From Atrichornis clamosus (lineage: Eukaryota > Chordata > Aves > Passeriformes > Menuridae), in assembly GCA_013400975.1 (NCBI GenBank), contig WBMZ01006339.1, forward strand, positions 129,015-193,014: a stretch of DNA of 64,000 nt, in the 5' to 3' direction. Every line of letters begins with the position of its first letter. Position 1 is the first letter of the stretch. Below, piece after piece: positions 13,028 through 24,120 of this stretch. Made by a program: the position numbers and the translations under genes. Under the pieces are notes generated by a model. The model did no database searches, was not told the DNA's origin, and saw only the letters and a program-made list of their open reading frames with translations.

Positions 13028-13140
13028 TGTTCCAACTGAACAGTCCTAATCTATTCAGTTCTTCCTCTTAGAAAAGGCTGTTTGTGGTTTTGATTGTCCT
13101 TGTTAGCTTCCTCCTCTCTTTCCTGATATGGACGGGTGGA
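13028..13140 (-). mobile_element. Ancient CR1-like LINE fragment
   Basis: The plus strand reads as a degraded reverse complement of the CR1 3' region. The order 'aactgaacagtcctaatct', 'cagttcttcctcttag' and 'ttgtccttgttagcttcctcctct' parallels the well-known CR1 phrase about subunits that lead to 'ctcagcctttcctcatag' and 'ccctcctctggac'. The fragment is short and diverged, with neither end preserved. It is non-autonomous and not expected to encode protein. The assignment rests on recalled family sequence. Confidence 0.45.
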
Positions 13141-14130
13141 AATGTATGTGAGCAACATGGGATTTTTGCAATGGCATTCTCTTGGTGTGATGGGATAGAA
13201 AACGTTATGGTGACATGGACTACAGAGAAGACATTTATTTTGGTCTGGTAGCTGTGTGAGAGTGGAGCATTTTGTTCTCTATACCTTGAAAGCACTTAGA
13301 ATCTAAACACTGGAGCTAGGCAGGGAGGAAGGATATAGCACACGGATAAACAAGTTATAGCACATCCAATTTGCACCACCGAACTGACATGGATACTGTT
13401 TTTTGGGTTATTTTGGCAACTTTCCCTATTGCCTAGAATATCAATATCAGATCAGTAGTAGATGTGACTTAATAAGGCTTGTTTCAGTGAAATTTAGGAG
13501 TGTCTTGGTAATACTCTTCAGTATATTATATCAAGAAGGAAGGAAAGGAATGCAAAACTGGGGAGGAGTCCCCAAGCTATTTGAAAGCAAAAGGTATTGT
13601 GTGAAAACTGAAGGATGTGAAGCCTCTTGAAGGAGACATTTAAAAACATTAAGTCCATGAAACACTGTAGCATTACAGATCTATTCATTTATATCAGAAA
13701 TCCCAAGCAAAAGTTCTCAAACTTTATGTAATTTCTGTAGTCCTAGTGGTTCCAGAATTGATAATAGATTATGAATTATTTTGTGCTAAATTTTAATAGC
13801 TTGTGAATAGGAAGATTTTAATTACAGTCCTGTGTTTTATATGAAAATTTGAATCGACATGTGGAAGAAAATCAAATGTTAGGTCAGTGTTTTGGCAGTT
13901 GTTTTAATAGTTATGGGCTGCAAAAACAGCTCTTGGTCCCCCAGTTCTTGCACACTGATCATATGTTGAAGCAAATAGAGCAGTTCTAAATACTATGTTG
14001 TCCTTAGCTGGATTTTTAGATGAAAGGTTTTCACTTCTGTACGGTTTTCTACCTTATCTAAGCACCTGAGAAACCAAATGCTGTTAATATAGTATAAGCA
14101 GATTTTTTCTTTTCTTCATCTCCTATCTTA
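13141..14130. other. Unique non-coding DNA, no gene seen
   Basis: AT-rich, T-biased sequence with short open frames only. No repeat family is recognised. Confidence 0.55.
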
Positions 14131-14135
14131 TTCAG

Positions 14136-14180
14136 ACTTCTTATTCACGTGTGGCTGACCTGCTCTGCTCTCAGCATCAG
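14136..14180 (+). other. Candidate 45-bp in-frame exon
   Basis: A 35-base pyrimidine-rich tract ends in CTTATTCAG immediately before the segment, and CATCAG|GTAAAA closes it. At 45 bases the exon is a multiple of three and open in two frames; the first reads TSYSRVADLLCSQHQ. A cassette exon of this length would not disturb the reading frame. No family is recognised. The acceptor is very strong and the donor moderate (GTAAAA rather than GTAAGT). The plus orientation agrees with the T/G bias. Confidence 0.28.
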
Positions 14181-16770
14181 GTAAAAATGGCATTTGTTGT
14201 TTCTTTGATTGGAAAAGACTTTCTTAGTTGAAGTTGTCATGTTACACTGATAGTGCAACCTGTGCAACACAGTTATATTCTACTCAGCAAGCAAAACTTT
14301 TGAGTCAGCAGATAAATGCAGTTTGCAGTTGCATAAACTGCCTGTTGTGTGTTTATAAATAAGCATTTTGCAGCACACTTTCCAATACTTATGCTTTATG
14401 CATATATTAACCTAGCGTGTTTTTCTTGGAGATTAAACAGGAGCGTGTTGTATACCAGCACAAAATTATTTCCAGATAAAGTAACTTATTTAAATATGGA
14501 AAATCAACGATTACTGAAGTACTATTTCAAATTTTATTGTTCAAGTAATTTTCTCTTCTTCCTCTTAATGTTTGTGCATCAGCTACATCTGCTGATTTTG
14601 GCACTATTCAATTTGGTGTTATTACTATAAAGTTGCATTATTCTTAGCATATCGTAAACATAAAGATCATCTGAAAGTTTTGATAATTTGTGTGTTTAGG
14701 ATTTACAGTACCAAACATAACAATCGTATCACCTGATTATATTTTAATCCAGTGAGCAAATAATACCAATCAAGCTTTTGTGTTCTTAGTGAGTGAAACA
14801 GAAATAAAACAATTTTTACTGGTAAGGATGAAAATGCATGACTGTGGCCATTTCACTAATGCAGATTTGTATCATAATATTATACAGATAATTGGTCCTT
14901 GCCACCATTTCTAGATGGTGTTGATGGATAGGTGGAGAGCTGGAGAGCAGAGCAGTCAGACCTGGTGACCTTGTGTCTGGAGCACACAGGTCTGGTGATC
15001 TAATCTCTTAAAATCTTTGGCAAACTTCAGGGTGACCCAGCGGACTGGATACCTCTTTGCTGCCGTGGTGTGTTAGGGGCAACCTTAGAGAAGAGTTTTC
15101 AGTTTAATTCAGAGGAACATGGTTTGTGGTTCCTTGGGACCTGTGTGCAGGGATTAGTGGAAGAGGCACATGAAAAGCTTCCCCCTGATCTGAAGAACAA
15201 ACTTGAAGGTAGCTGTACCTGCCATTTCTACACTGCCTGATGGCGTTAAGGGTGTTACCCACAAACGTTCTAATGTGAGCAAACCCATGCTTTAGGAAGA
15301 AAATAGGATTAAGGTGCAGGGATGAACAGTTACTGGTTTGAGAGTGTTTTCTGGCATTGCCGTTGTTGTTTTTAAAATCATGCACTTCTGTTTATGCTTT
15401 TGAAGTTTATGAATACTTTCTTTAGCTACACTAACTGGGACACTAAGCACAGTAGTTGTGCAGAGTAGGTGTGCCAAAATCCAGCTATTACAAATGTGTG
15501 TAGTCTTAACTACTTGAAATGGCTTGGTTTATTACCCCGTGGGACTGGAAAATTAGACAGGATATTGTCTGCTGTGAAATTTTACCAATAGTCGTTCTAG
15601 TAGTATGACATTTAAAATTTAAAAAAAATCTTTTTCTTTTATTTCCTGCTGTATTAATGAGCTTTTAAGGCAATTAGTCTTGTTAGACCAGTGCAGCTGA
15701 TCTATCTTATGTAGTCGTTTAAATAATGCAAAAAAATTGAGATTTTAATCTTATTTTTTAGTCATCTTTGATAATAGCATGTTTTAATATGACGGACACA
15801 ACCATAAAAATTTTGTTTGCTTTACATTTCTTAACATCACTATGTTGATCAGAATTCTCCTGTTAGCAGCTGTTATATTGTTTGTCATGTGCCCTTGATA
15901 AACAAACCAGCTTTAAATTTAATGTTACCTTTATTTGGTTTGAGGCTTTTTAGCACATAACCCTCTAAACCGTGTCCAGATTTTGTAGTTGTAGCTGGTA
16001 TTGGGAACCAGTGCCATGATCTTTGTTTTTTAAATGCTTCCTGCGTAGATATATTTAATCACTTGCCAAATGTTGACCAAATGTACTTCCTTTGTTTTGT
16101 CAGTTGCTTGTAGCTGTAAAATTCAAGAGATTATACCAATGTGAAACTGAGGAAGGTTCATATCTATAGTTGGGTTTACTGACCACAAAGCACCTGTGAT
16201 GTTCTTTTTCCTGTATCTCTCGAATAGGTATAAGTTCTTAATATGCTAATACGTGGTGTTTATTGTTTAATAGGAGCTCTGTCAGTCTTTATTTTATTTA
16301 TTGTTATTATTGATGGCTTTTATATTTATCTTGTATGTGTGCTTCAATATAGAATGTAGCATCCTTTATATGTATTTATATATAATTAGTATAGTTATAT
16401 TATGATTAAAACCATGGGGGAGGAAATGTGCTTCCCCAATTCATGTGGTGTTAAGGTTTTGCTTAAAAATGAATGGCTGTTTATCTGAACTCTGATTCAG
16501 AGTTGGGTATCTCACTTGGCAGGTGTCAGTCCAGGTTAACTTTTTATAATGAGTTTTTATGCTCTGGAAGAACAACCCTTCATCTCTGTGTGAGCAGGCC
16601 TTGAACTACAGTTTTGTTTGTACTTTACAACTGTGCTAAGCTATAATTATGCTAAGTAGTTTATGCAATGAATTTGGAAAGAAGAAGAGTAAAGATAAGG
16701 ATTTAATGTCTGAAGGGCCAAGTTAATAAGGTCACTAATTATGTAAATACAATGAGCATATTCATTCTTC
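14181..16770. other. Unique non-coding DNA, no gene seen
   Basis: T-rich sequence with AT-repeat texture near 16.3-16.4 kb. No recognisable repeat family and no convincing frame. Confidence 0.55.
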
Positions 16771-16776
16771 TTTCAG

Positions 16777-16963
16777 TTTTCAAGCTACTTGTCTGAACAA
16801 GTATGTAATACAATGCAGGATCTGGAGATTTTTCGGACTGCTGCTGGTGAGGACCTTCAAATGTTGTTTTCAACTAGTGATAGTGCAGATGGCATTGTCT
16901 GTGGAAGTTCCAGTTGGAAAAAAAGGGATAGGATGAGGGTAATCACGGTCATCCTGGCTTCAG
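16777..16963 (+). other. Candidate plus-strand exon (70 or 187 bp)
   Basis: The upstream sequence carries a good branch-point match (CACTAAT, about 40 bases before the acceptor) and the tract TTCATTCTTCTTTCAG. The following sequence stays open in one frame through 16963. Two donors are plausible: CTG|GTGAGG after 16846 and TTCAG|GTAAAC after 16963. The frame reads FSSYLSEQVCNTMQDLEIFR at its start and continues with mixed charged and polar residues. I do not recognise the product. Both lengths leave one extra base, so either exon would carry a phase change if coding. Confidence 0.25.
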
Positions 16964-17564
16964 GTAAACAAGGCCTTACCAGACACTCAGTTCCAAGTTT
17001 AAACATTTAATTGTTCTGTGGCACTTGGTATTTAAGTGATCGAACATCTCCTGTCCCCACAAAATATAACATAATGTGGAAAAGATTTGCTGAGCACAAT
17101 GAAGTTAGGGCATCCAGCACTATATTAAGCAAATTGGATGGAACATGAAACATCTCACTCTGTTTCTGAGGGTTTGCATGTCACTTTTTTCACTGCTTAA
17201 ATGAAATCAAAGCCAGTTGAGCTACAAGTCTTGCACGAGATTTGTGGCAGGACTTTGCTTTTGACTTCCTTTTATTAGCAGGAGTCTGTAACTTACTGAT
17301 TTGGTGCATTGCGTATGCTAAACTTGTCCTGAGATACTGAATGTAATGGTTAACACTCGGGCCAAATGTCAGTTAAGTCTGGATTTTATTTCTTCCTTTT
17401 ACAATTTTGTCTTCCAAACCACTAAAAGGGATTTGGATCACAATACATGATGCTTCCAGCTGAAACCTCTTGATTGTTGCAATTATTTTTTAAGAACATC
17501 TTCTCTGACCAAATTAGTGAGCACTATATAAGGTGTAATGCTCTTATTTTCACATCAACCCTTT

Positions 17565-17700
17565 GAAATGCTGCCATTCGCTCTCCTTGGTCCTCTGCAG
17601 TATAGAATAACTCCCCAGTTCTGTTTTAAACCTCTGATATTTGTTAGTGGGTTATCTCTGCCTGCAACTCAAATTTAGACCATCAAATTCTGCTAAACTG
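17565..17700 (-). mobile_element. Ancient CR1-like LINE fragment
   Basis: The plus strand carries 'ctccttggtcctctgcagtata' and 'gaataactcc', then 'aacctctgatatttgttag' and 'gttatctctgcctgcaactc'. In order and spacing this parallels the CR1 3' segment that on this strand runs from 'ccttgtcctatcac' through 'ccttctcaagc' to the body of the 3' region. It is heavily diverged and truncated at both ends. The call depends on recalled consensus. Confidence 0.4.
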
Positions 17701-20700
17701 CCTCAAATCCTGCATATGGCAGAATCCTCTGAGCGCCTGAATTTCTGATGCTCATGTTCCCTCACTGCCTTATGTTGTGCTTCTGGTCCTAATCTGACTC
17801 ACCTCAGCTGCTGAACCATTCACTACTGCCAAGACTAAAACTTGACAGGATTTGAAGACGTCTTTTTTTTTTTCTTCCCCCCGTCTGAAGGTGCCTGTTA
17901 ACTTAGAGTGCGACATCCTTCCTGGGTCTCTTACATAAATTGCTTAATTGTAAGAAGGTTCACACAAAATATGATAGACATAGGCTCAAATTATGCTGTT
18001 GCCATGGAGGACTTGAATTTAATTTCAGCTCCTGAGTGCTTCAGTGTGGAAACGTAACAGCTTCAACAAAGAGGATTTAGGAAGCACCCCCAATGAAAAG
18101 CAAAGGATTTTGGTTATTCAGGGCATAGGACAGCAATACTGCTTGTGAATGATTTCCAGTCAACTAGGTTAGCTAAATTGAATTTTAAATCTGAATGCCA
18201 AAAACTGTTCTGGGAAAAGAAAAGGGAAGGGTGTTTTTGTTTTGCAAATCATTGTTATTGCCAGCTAAACCCTGAATCTGGATTTGTCAGCTGTTTATGT
18301 TTGCAATTACATACGTGGCAAACATATAACTTAAAATACTTGGATATGTAACTGCTAGCTATTAAACAAGGAATGGATAGGAATTGTTAGAGAATCCAAA
18401 ACCAAAACTTTGATCTCTTCTGGTGGTTTTTCTTGCAAGGACTGATAATGACAGGTTCAGGGAGTATCATCTTTTTGTGCATTTAGAAACTTCTCAGGCT
18501 GATAAAGAATTTATTGAATTTAAACTGCCTGTTCTCAACTTCTCTGAGATCAAAGCATTATTTGCTAAACCTAAAAAGCCAAACTATTGTGGTTATGAAA
18601 TAATTAAACAGCCTTGAAAGCTATCTGTTTAGACAATAATCTTATTGTAGAAAATACTACTTTTTTTCTCCCAAATGTCATCCAAATAATTCAAAACCTA
18701 AGTGCAGTATATCAGCCATGAACATTTGATCTCTTTTTCACTAGAAATTGGTTATACAATTTGTTTTGCCTCTTTAGTTTAATGCCTTGAGTTTTTGTCT
18801 TCAAGTAGGTATTTTTCAGAAAGCTACTTTTGTTTCAGTAGGGTTTTTCTTCTCAGCAGAAGCTGAGTTTGAAATGGGGTTTAAGAATAGAATAAGTTTG
18901 AAATTAAGAATCGAATAACATCTTGACTCTCTCCAGCTCTAAGTTGTGTGTTACTCTGTCTGTTCTTTCTTTACAAGGTGATCGTAAATGCGATGGGAGG
19001 AGGGAAATGCACAAAAATTAAAACCACTTTTAGATTCAAATACACTGTGGACAGCTAATAGATGTCTGATATTTAGTACCCAAATCCTTTCTTTTTTTTT
19101 TTTTTAATTTATAGTTCTCCATGCTATGTATCTATTTTTAGGTGATGGCAGATATGTAATACATCAGAAAAAATCTTTTCTCCCTATTTTATGTTTAAAA
19201 AAGAATAAAATACAACAAATCAAGTACAAATCTGCCCACCATCTTTTTGAAAACCAAGCACTGAAGTGCACTGTTTTAATGCTAGCACAAGTTGCAAGTC
19301 TGTTGATGATATTCTTTTTATTACAGAACCAGTTGACTTGAAAATGATGCAAAGTTGAAAAAGGTGTTTTGTTATTTGTGTTTAAAAAGGAGGAAGTAAA
19401 AAGATATCTCAAAAGTTGCTCTCTAGCCCTGAAGAATTAGGAGAAACTATAGACTCATCAATTGTTTGATTCGGGAAATGAACACCTTTTGAGGTATTGG
19501 TGTTCCAACTCCTGTAAAATAAATAAAAAATTCAACGTTTCATTTAGCTGTGTCCTAATAGCGTAGTTGGAACGGCTATTGGGACTCTTACTTCTTAATC
19601 CAGGTTAAAACCTTTGAACCTCTTTTATAACATAGGGGCAGATTAATGCTTGGTGTAACACCAAAGACTGGTAGAGTTTTGTCCTATTTCAGTTTTGTAG
19701 ATTGGGGCAGCTTTGTCAAACATAAAACTTTGAATATAGTTTTTCAACCTTGAGTATCAACATCAGCTTCAGTCATGTGGTGAGTTTACAGTTCAAAATC
19801 AGGTTTTTTGTTTGTCTGAATGTCCCTGGGAGGCAATCAAGAGGAGGTGGAGATACATTTTTAAAATCAACTCCTTTTGGTTCAATCAACTGTGTGCTCT
19901 ACAAACTTGTCTTGAAGGAAGCTACCAGACCCCAAAATCACATTCAGACTGCATGAAACATCAAGTGACATGGTGACCTTCAGTGCAGTGACATTTTGAA
20001 GTATCAGAAATGCTGAACAAGCCCCGTCATCACTGTAATCTTTCACGCTAATCCACCATTAAAGTGTTCTGGTGTCTCAGTTTATGCTCCAGGAGGCTTC
20101 AAAGATGATAATCTTTTGAAAAAGTCTGTATTAACCAGCCTGCTATGGTGTGTAGCTATACTGTGAAAAGGTCCTGTGTTATGTTGGTTTGAATACTTAT
20201 ATGATAAAGTTAGTGAGAATAACAGAAATAGATTTTTGATTTTTTTTTTTTTTTTCCCATGGGGAGCAGGAAATCCACTGATTTTGGAGCGGTGATTTCT
20301 GTAGCATCAAGGATTTTTTCATTTGTATATATTTATATAACTGTGTGCTATCTTTGGAGTAAGAGCTAAAACTAAATCAGTCTAATATTGTCTAGGAGAC
20401 AAACTACGATTCCTAATTTTTTTACAGCTCAAGCATTTTTGTTTCTGTGATGTAATTGTAGCTGACAGAAAGGTCTAGTCTTAAAATGCTCAACCATATT
20501 TAGATTTTAAGAGTTAAAACAGGCTCTGAAGCAGGGAAAGTTCACCTTAAATAATAATCAGGAAAAAAAAATTAAACTAAAAGGTTTGGTATACATGTGT
20601 AAAAACTGCTCTTTGCTCCAGGCATTAGCTTCCTACCATATCTGGTCAAAAGTGTGTCTTTTGGAGGTCAGATTGTAAAATACTTGAATAAGAGGTCAGG

Positions 20701-21120
20701 TAAAGTTGTGTCTTACTTGCATAAAGCCAGCAGAGTTGTTTAGGTTTAAACTGGTGTTACTGAATTTTGATATTTAGCCCAGAGCTTGACTGTAAAAAAA
20801 CCACAGGTATTAAATTCATGCATCCAGAAAAAAAAACCTTCAAGTTGACCCTTCGCCTGCTACTTCTAGTCAGATGTGCTTATTTTTCTGTGACATTTAG
20901 GTGTGGAAATTTTCGCAAGAAATTAAGATGATGTGACAGATTACTGTATGCACAAGAAAGAGGTGGTGACATTTCTTCCTTGGCACAGAAGAGTTCTACG
21001 GTCGTACAAGTTTTATTTTAATCTATATCTAGTTATGAAATATACTTTATTTTACATTGATTAAAAATTCGTGAAGAATAGCTGATATTATATTAACATT
21101 GATGAAGAGCATGCCTACTA
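17701..21120. other. Unique non-coding DNA, no gene seen
   Basis: T-rich sequence with T runs of 14 (19092-19105) and 16 (20240-20255). The segment 18423-18617 holds a 64-codon plus-strand frame of mixed composition. It opens after a TTTTTCTTGCAAG-like tract but has no convincing donor or homology, so it is not called. Confidence 0.55.
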
Positions 21121-21133
21121 CATTTGGCATGCA

Positions 21134-21147
21134 GTTGCCATAGCAAC
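21134..21147. promoter_or_regulatory. X-box / RFX-like palindromic motif
   Basis: GTTGCCATAGCAAC is an almost perfect inverted repeat and matches the RFX-family X-box pattern GTNRCC-N(0-3)-RGYAAC in both half-sites. RFX factors bind such sites at promoters and enhancers of cilia and immune genes. The match is direct; function is inference. It lies in repeat-free AT-rich sequence with no promoter visible beside it, so a distal enhancer role is more plausible than a promoter role. Confidence 0.5.
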
Positions 21148-23642
21148 CATACAGTAGAGTGACCCAAATTAATTTTCCACCAGTCACTAAGTGCCCTGTC
21201 AGGTTGTTTTATTTTTTTCTTGTGCTAGGGGTAAGGAGGCTCTAAGGTACTTGGGTTTGTCTTTTTTTAAGAATCTTGCCTTATGATTTGTCTCTTGGAA
21301 GCGATGGCTGAGCTATGTTAATCAAACAAAATCTACCATGTTCGTTTGTGCAGTTAAATGTATGCTATTTAAATCTCAGTATTATAGACAGAAACAGTTG
21401 AATGAATTGCAAGTAATTGAATGGAAGCAAATGCACAATATCTTCATAGTAATTGGAGTAGACAATGCAGTATGGTCATTTGCAACCTCTGGCTTTGCAC
21501 TGCTCCGCTGCTTTTGCATCCAGACTTCCAAGTAGCTCTTAGGGAGCAAGACTTGACTGAGCCTGATCCAAAAGGGAGCAGAGAACACCGTGCTCTGCAT
21601 ACGTGGCTTGCTCTTCACAATTCCTTAGCAGGATGCCTGGTGAATGCCGGTAGAACAGGAGTCCTTTGGCAATAAAAGGATACAGAATCCTGATAGAGGT
21701 ATTGGCTGTTTATTGCTGGCATCTAGCCGAGTTGCACTTCCAAATGCTCTTGCTTGTATAGCTGGTTTGTCATGGAAGTGACACAAAGTCAGCGGTTCAA
21801 ATTCGAAGTTACTACCCTTAATTATTTGTCACAGTAATATAACAGTATTTTGGTGCCTGACAACAATCAGGATGGCAATTTGTGTCTGTATTTCCCTTTG
21901 CTGGACATCGTTTTGCCTCCCCACTGTTGTTGTTCTTGATGGATTTCTATTTCTGTGACAGTTAATGCACCGTCCTTACTCGAAGCTTGTTTGTATCTTG
22001 CCCATTTGTGCAGTCTTTTCTTCTAAAAGGGTCATTTCTGTATGCAGAGTGAGTGCAGAAATTAAAGGAACTAAACCTCAGGTATAAAATGTGATTTTGA
22101 GAGGAGAGTGTCATTCATTGGCTTCTTTTTTTAAAACCATTCTGCTGATTCAACCAAGGTCAAAAATGAGTTTATTATTTATAGTATGGGCTTTATTTTA
22201 ACTCCTTGAAAGGAATATGTAGAAACTCTGTGAACATAACATTGCATTCAAATGAACACAAAACTTTTAATCATGTAAACATTACCTAGTGCCTCCTCAT
22301 TGAAATTGTTCAAAATGCATGCATAGCAACTCTGAATTTATAAAAAAGTTGTGTTAAGATTGTTGTAATAAGATATATACAAGAAATCCTGCTGATAATG
22401 CCTGCTGTCTTACAACTGTTGAAGTAGGATTTTGTGTTGTTTTTCTGAACTTCATTTGTCAAATAGCCTTTAAAGGGACAAATCTGTATTTTCAAAATGA
22501 AGCCAGCTGGCTGATTCCAAACAGCTGGGCAGTAAAGTATGCCTCTATGAACTTGAGGCTCAGGAAAACTTAACCTTATATACTTTCAGGCATTATTGCT
22601 GTTTGGAGAAAGAAGCCTTAAAGAAAGATTAGAGTAGAACAGTCTCTCCTATATCTCATGGTGACATGGATTTAACTGGGTATCCAACTGCAGAGAAAAG
22701 CACGGGGGCTATCCAGAATGGTCTCTACCTTTGTTATGGGGTAGTGGCTTTTTAGAAGAACCTGTTTTAAAGACAACTGAAAAAATGCTGTTGATGACTA
22801 ATTGCTTTCTGTCTCTGAAATATTAACTTCTGTGGAAGCCAGGGTATTTATGGGAAAGGAACTTTGAAACATCATGTCTTTTGAAGACAAAGCTTTTTAA
22901 CTCTGAGAAGTAAATTTTCTTTTGAGTCATAAAAGCAGACGGGGTTTTAAGGGATGAATATGTACCTTTTCTTCACATTTTGCAAGTCATTGCTGAGATG
23001 AGAACACATAGTAATGTGCTCACTTTAAAGCCTGTCTGTAATCCATATGAATAGCCCAAGTAATGAGAGGCAGGGACAAACGGAGGGTGGGGGAGAGGAT
23101 GAATTTGCACTGATGGTCATTTTTCTGCCCCAACTACTCAGACTTTTGGAGTGTCATAATTAATATTTGTGTGCACTTCTTTTCTCCTGATGTAATAAGG
23201 AAAGAGGGCTACTTCTAACACAGGGCAAAATTGGTGACCCAGGATGTCCTTTCTAGTCCCATGTTCCCTATTTCGTGTCTCTTCCAGAATGACAGGATAG
23301 ACTTGAAATTCTCATGTTAATAATTTGTAATAATGCAATCCATTGTAATAACAAAAAGTCTAGTACTAGACTAAAAGGAGTAATACAGTGGAGTAGGTGG
23401 AAAGGAAGCTCCATCAAAATTTAGGGGACATAGCAGATAACTGGAAGACCTATTCAAGGATAACAAACCAGGTGATTACACTGTAAAACACTGTAGTCAA
23501 ATATGGCCTTACTTCTTTTGATTCCTGTCCATGAGTGTGGTGTGTAACAGCCTGAAAGATACTTTGATATCTTAGATTGCTTTTTCTCTGCTCAGTTCTT
23601 CTTGTGCTGAGGGAAGCTGAGTAAATGCCATTATCAGAGCTC

Positions 23643-23664
23643 TTTTTTTTTTTTTTTTTTTTTT
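23643..23664 (+). repeat. Poly-T run (22 T)
   Basis: This is the longest uninterrupted homopolymer in the window. It is followed by CCTTTAG, so on the plus strand it resembles an exaggerated polypyrimidine tract. The nearest downstream donor (GAG|GTGCAT) is weak. Confidence 0.9.
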
Positions 23665-24056
23665 CCTTTAGGCCTTACGCCTGTCATTGAAATTGGAGGT
23701 GCATTATAGTTCTTTGCAGTAAGACTTGTAATTTGTTAAGAAATGGTGTAAGAGATTTGACTCATTCCTGAATGGCTTTCATCTTTCCAAAAATGCTGTT
23801 CGTGTGCAGTTCTAATACTGATCGCAAAAGCCATTAACTGAGGTTGTAAAAGGATACATCCTGAATGGAATACTTGTCTTCCTCTATATGCATAGGAATA
23901 CATTATTTATTTGCATGGAGACTTAAGGCTCATTGCATCACGACTCTTCAAAAACACTGTACTGCTTATGAGACAGCCTGGCCTCTGTGCCTGTGTTTAA
24001 CTGCAGTAGAAAGTGGTGATTCTTGCCAGCTTCTGGAGAGGGACATAGGACTCAGG

Positions 24057-24120
24057 TAAAAACCAAAAAAAACCACAAAACCCCAAACCTAAAGCATAAA
24101 GCACCAAGCCAAACACAGTA
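24057..24120 (+). repeat. A/C-rich low-complexity tract
   Basis: Irregular AAAACC, CCACAAAACCCC and similar motifs. The composition opposes the surrounding T/G bias. Confidence 0.75.

Noticed and set aside
23643..23700. T22 followed by CCTTTAG and a short open segment ending at TAG
   Set aside because: The donor is poor and no terminal-exon polyadenylation signal is close; the T run alone makes a strong-looking acceptor.
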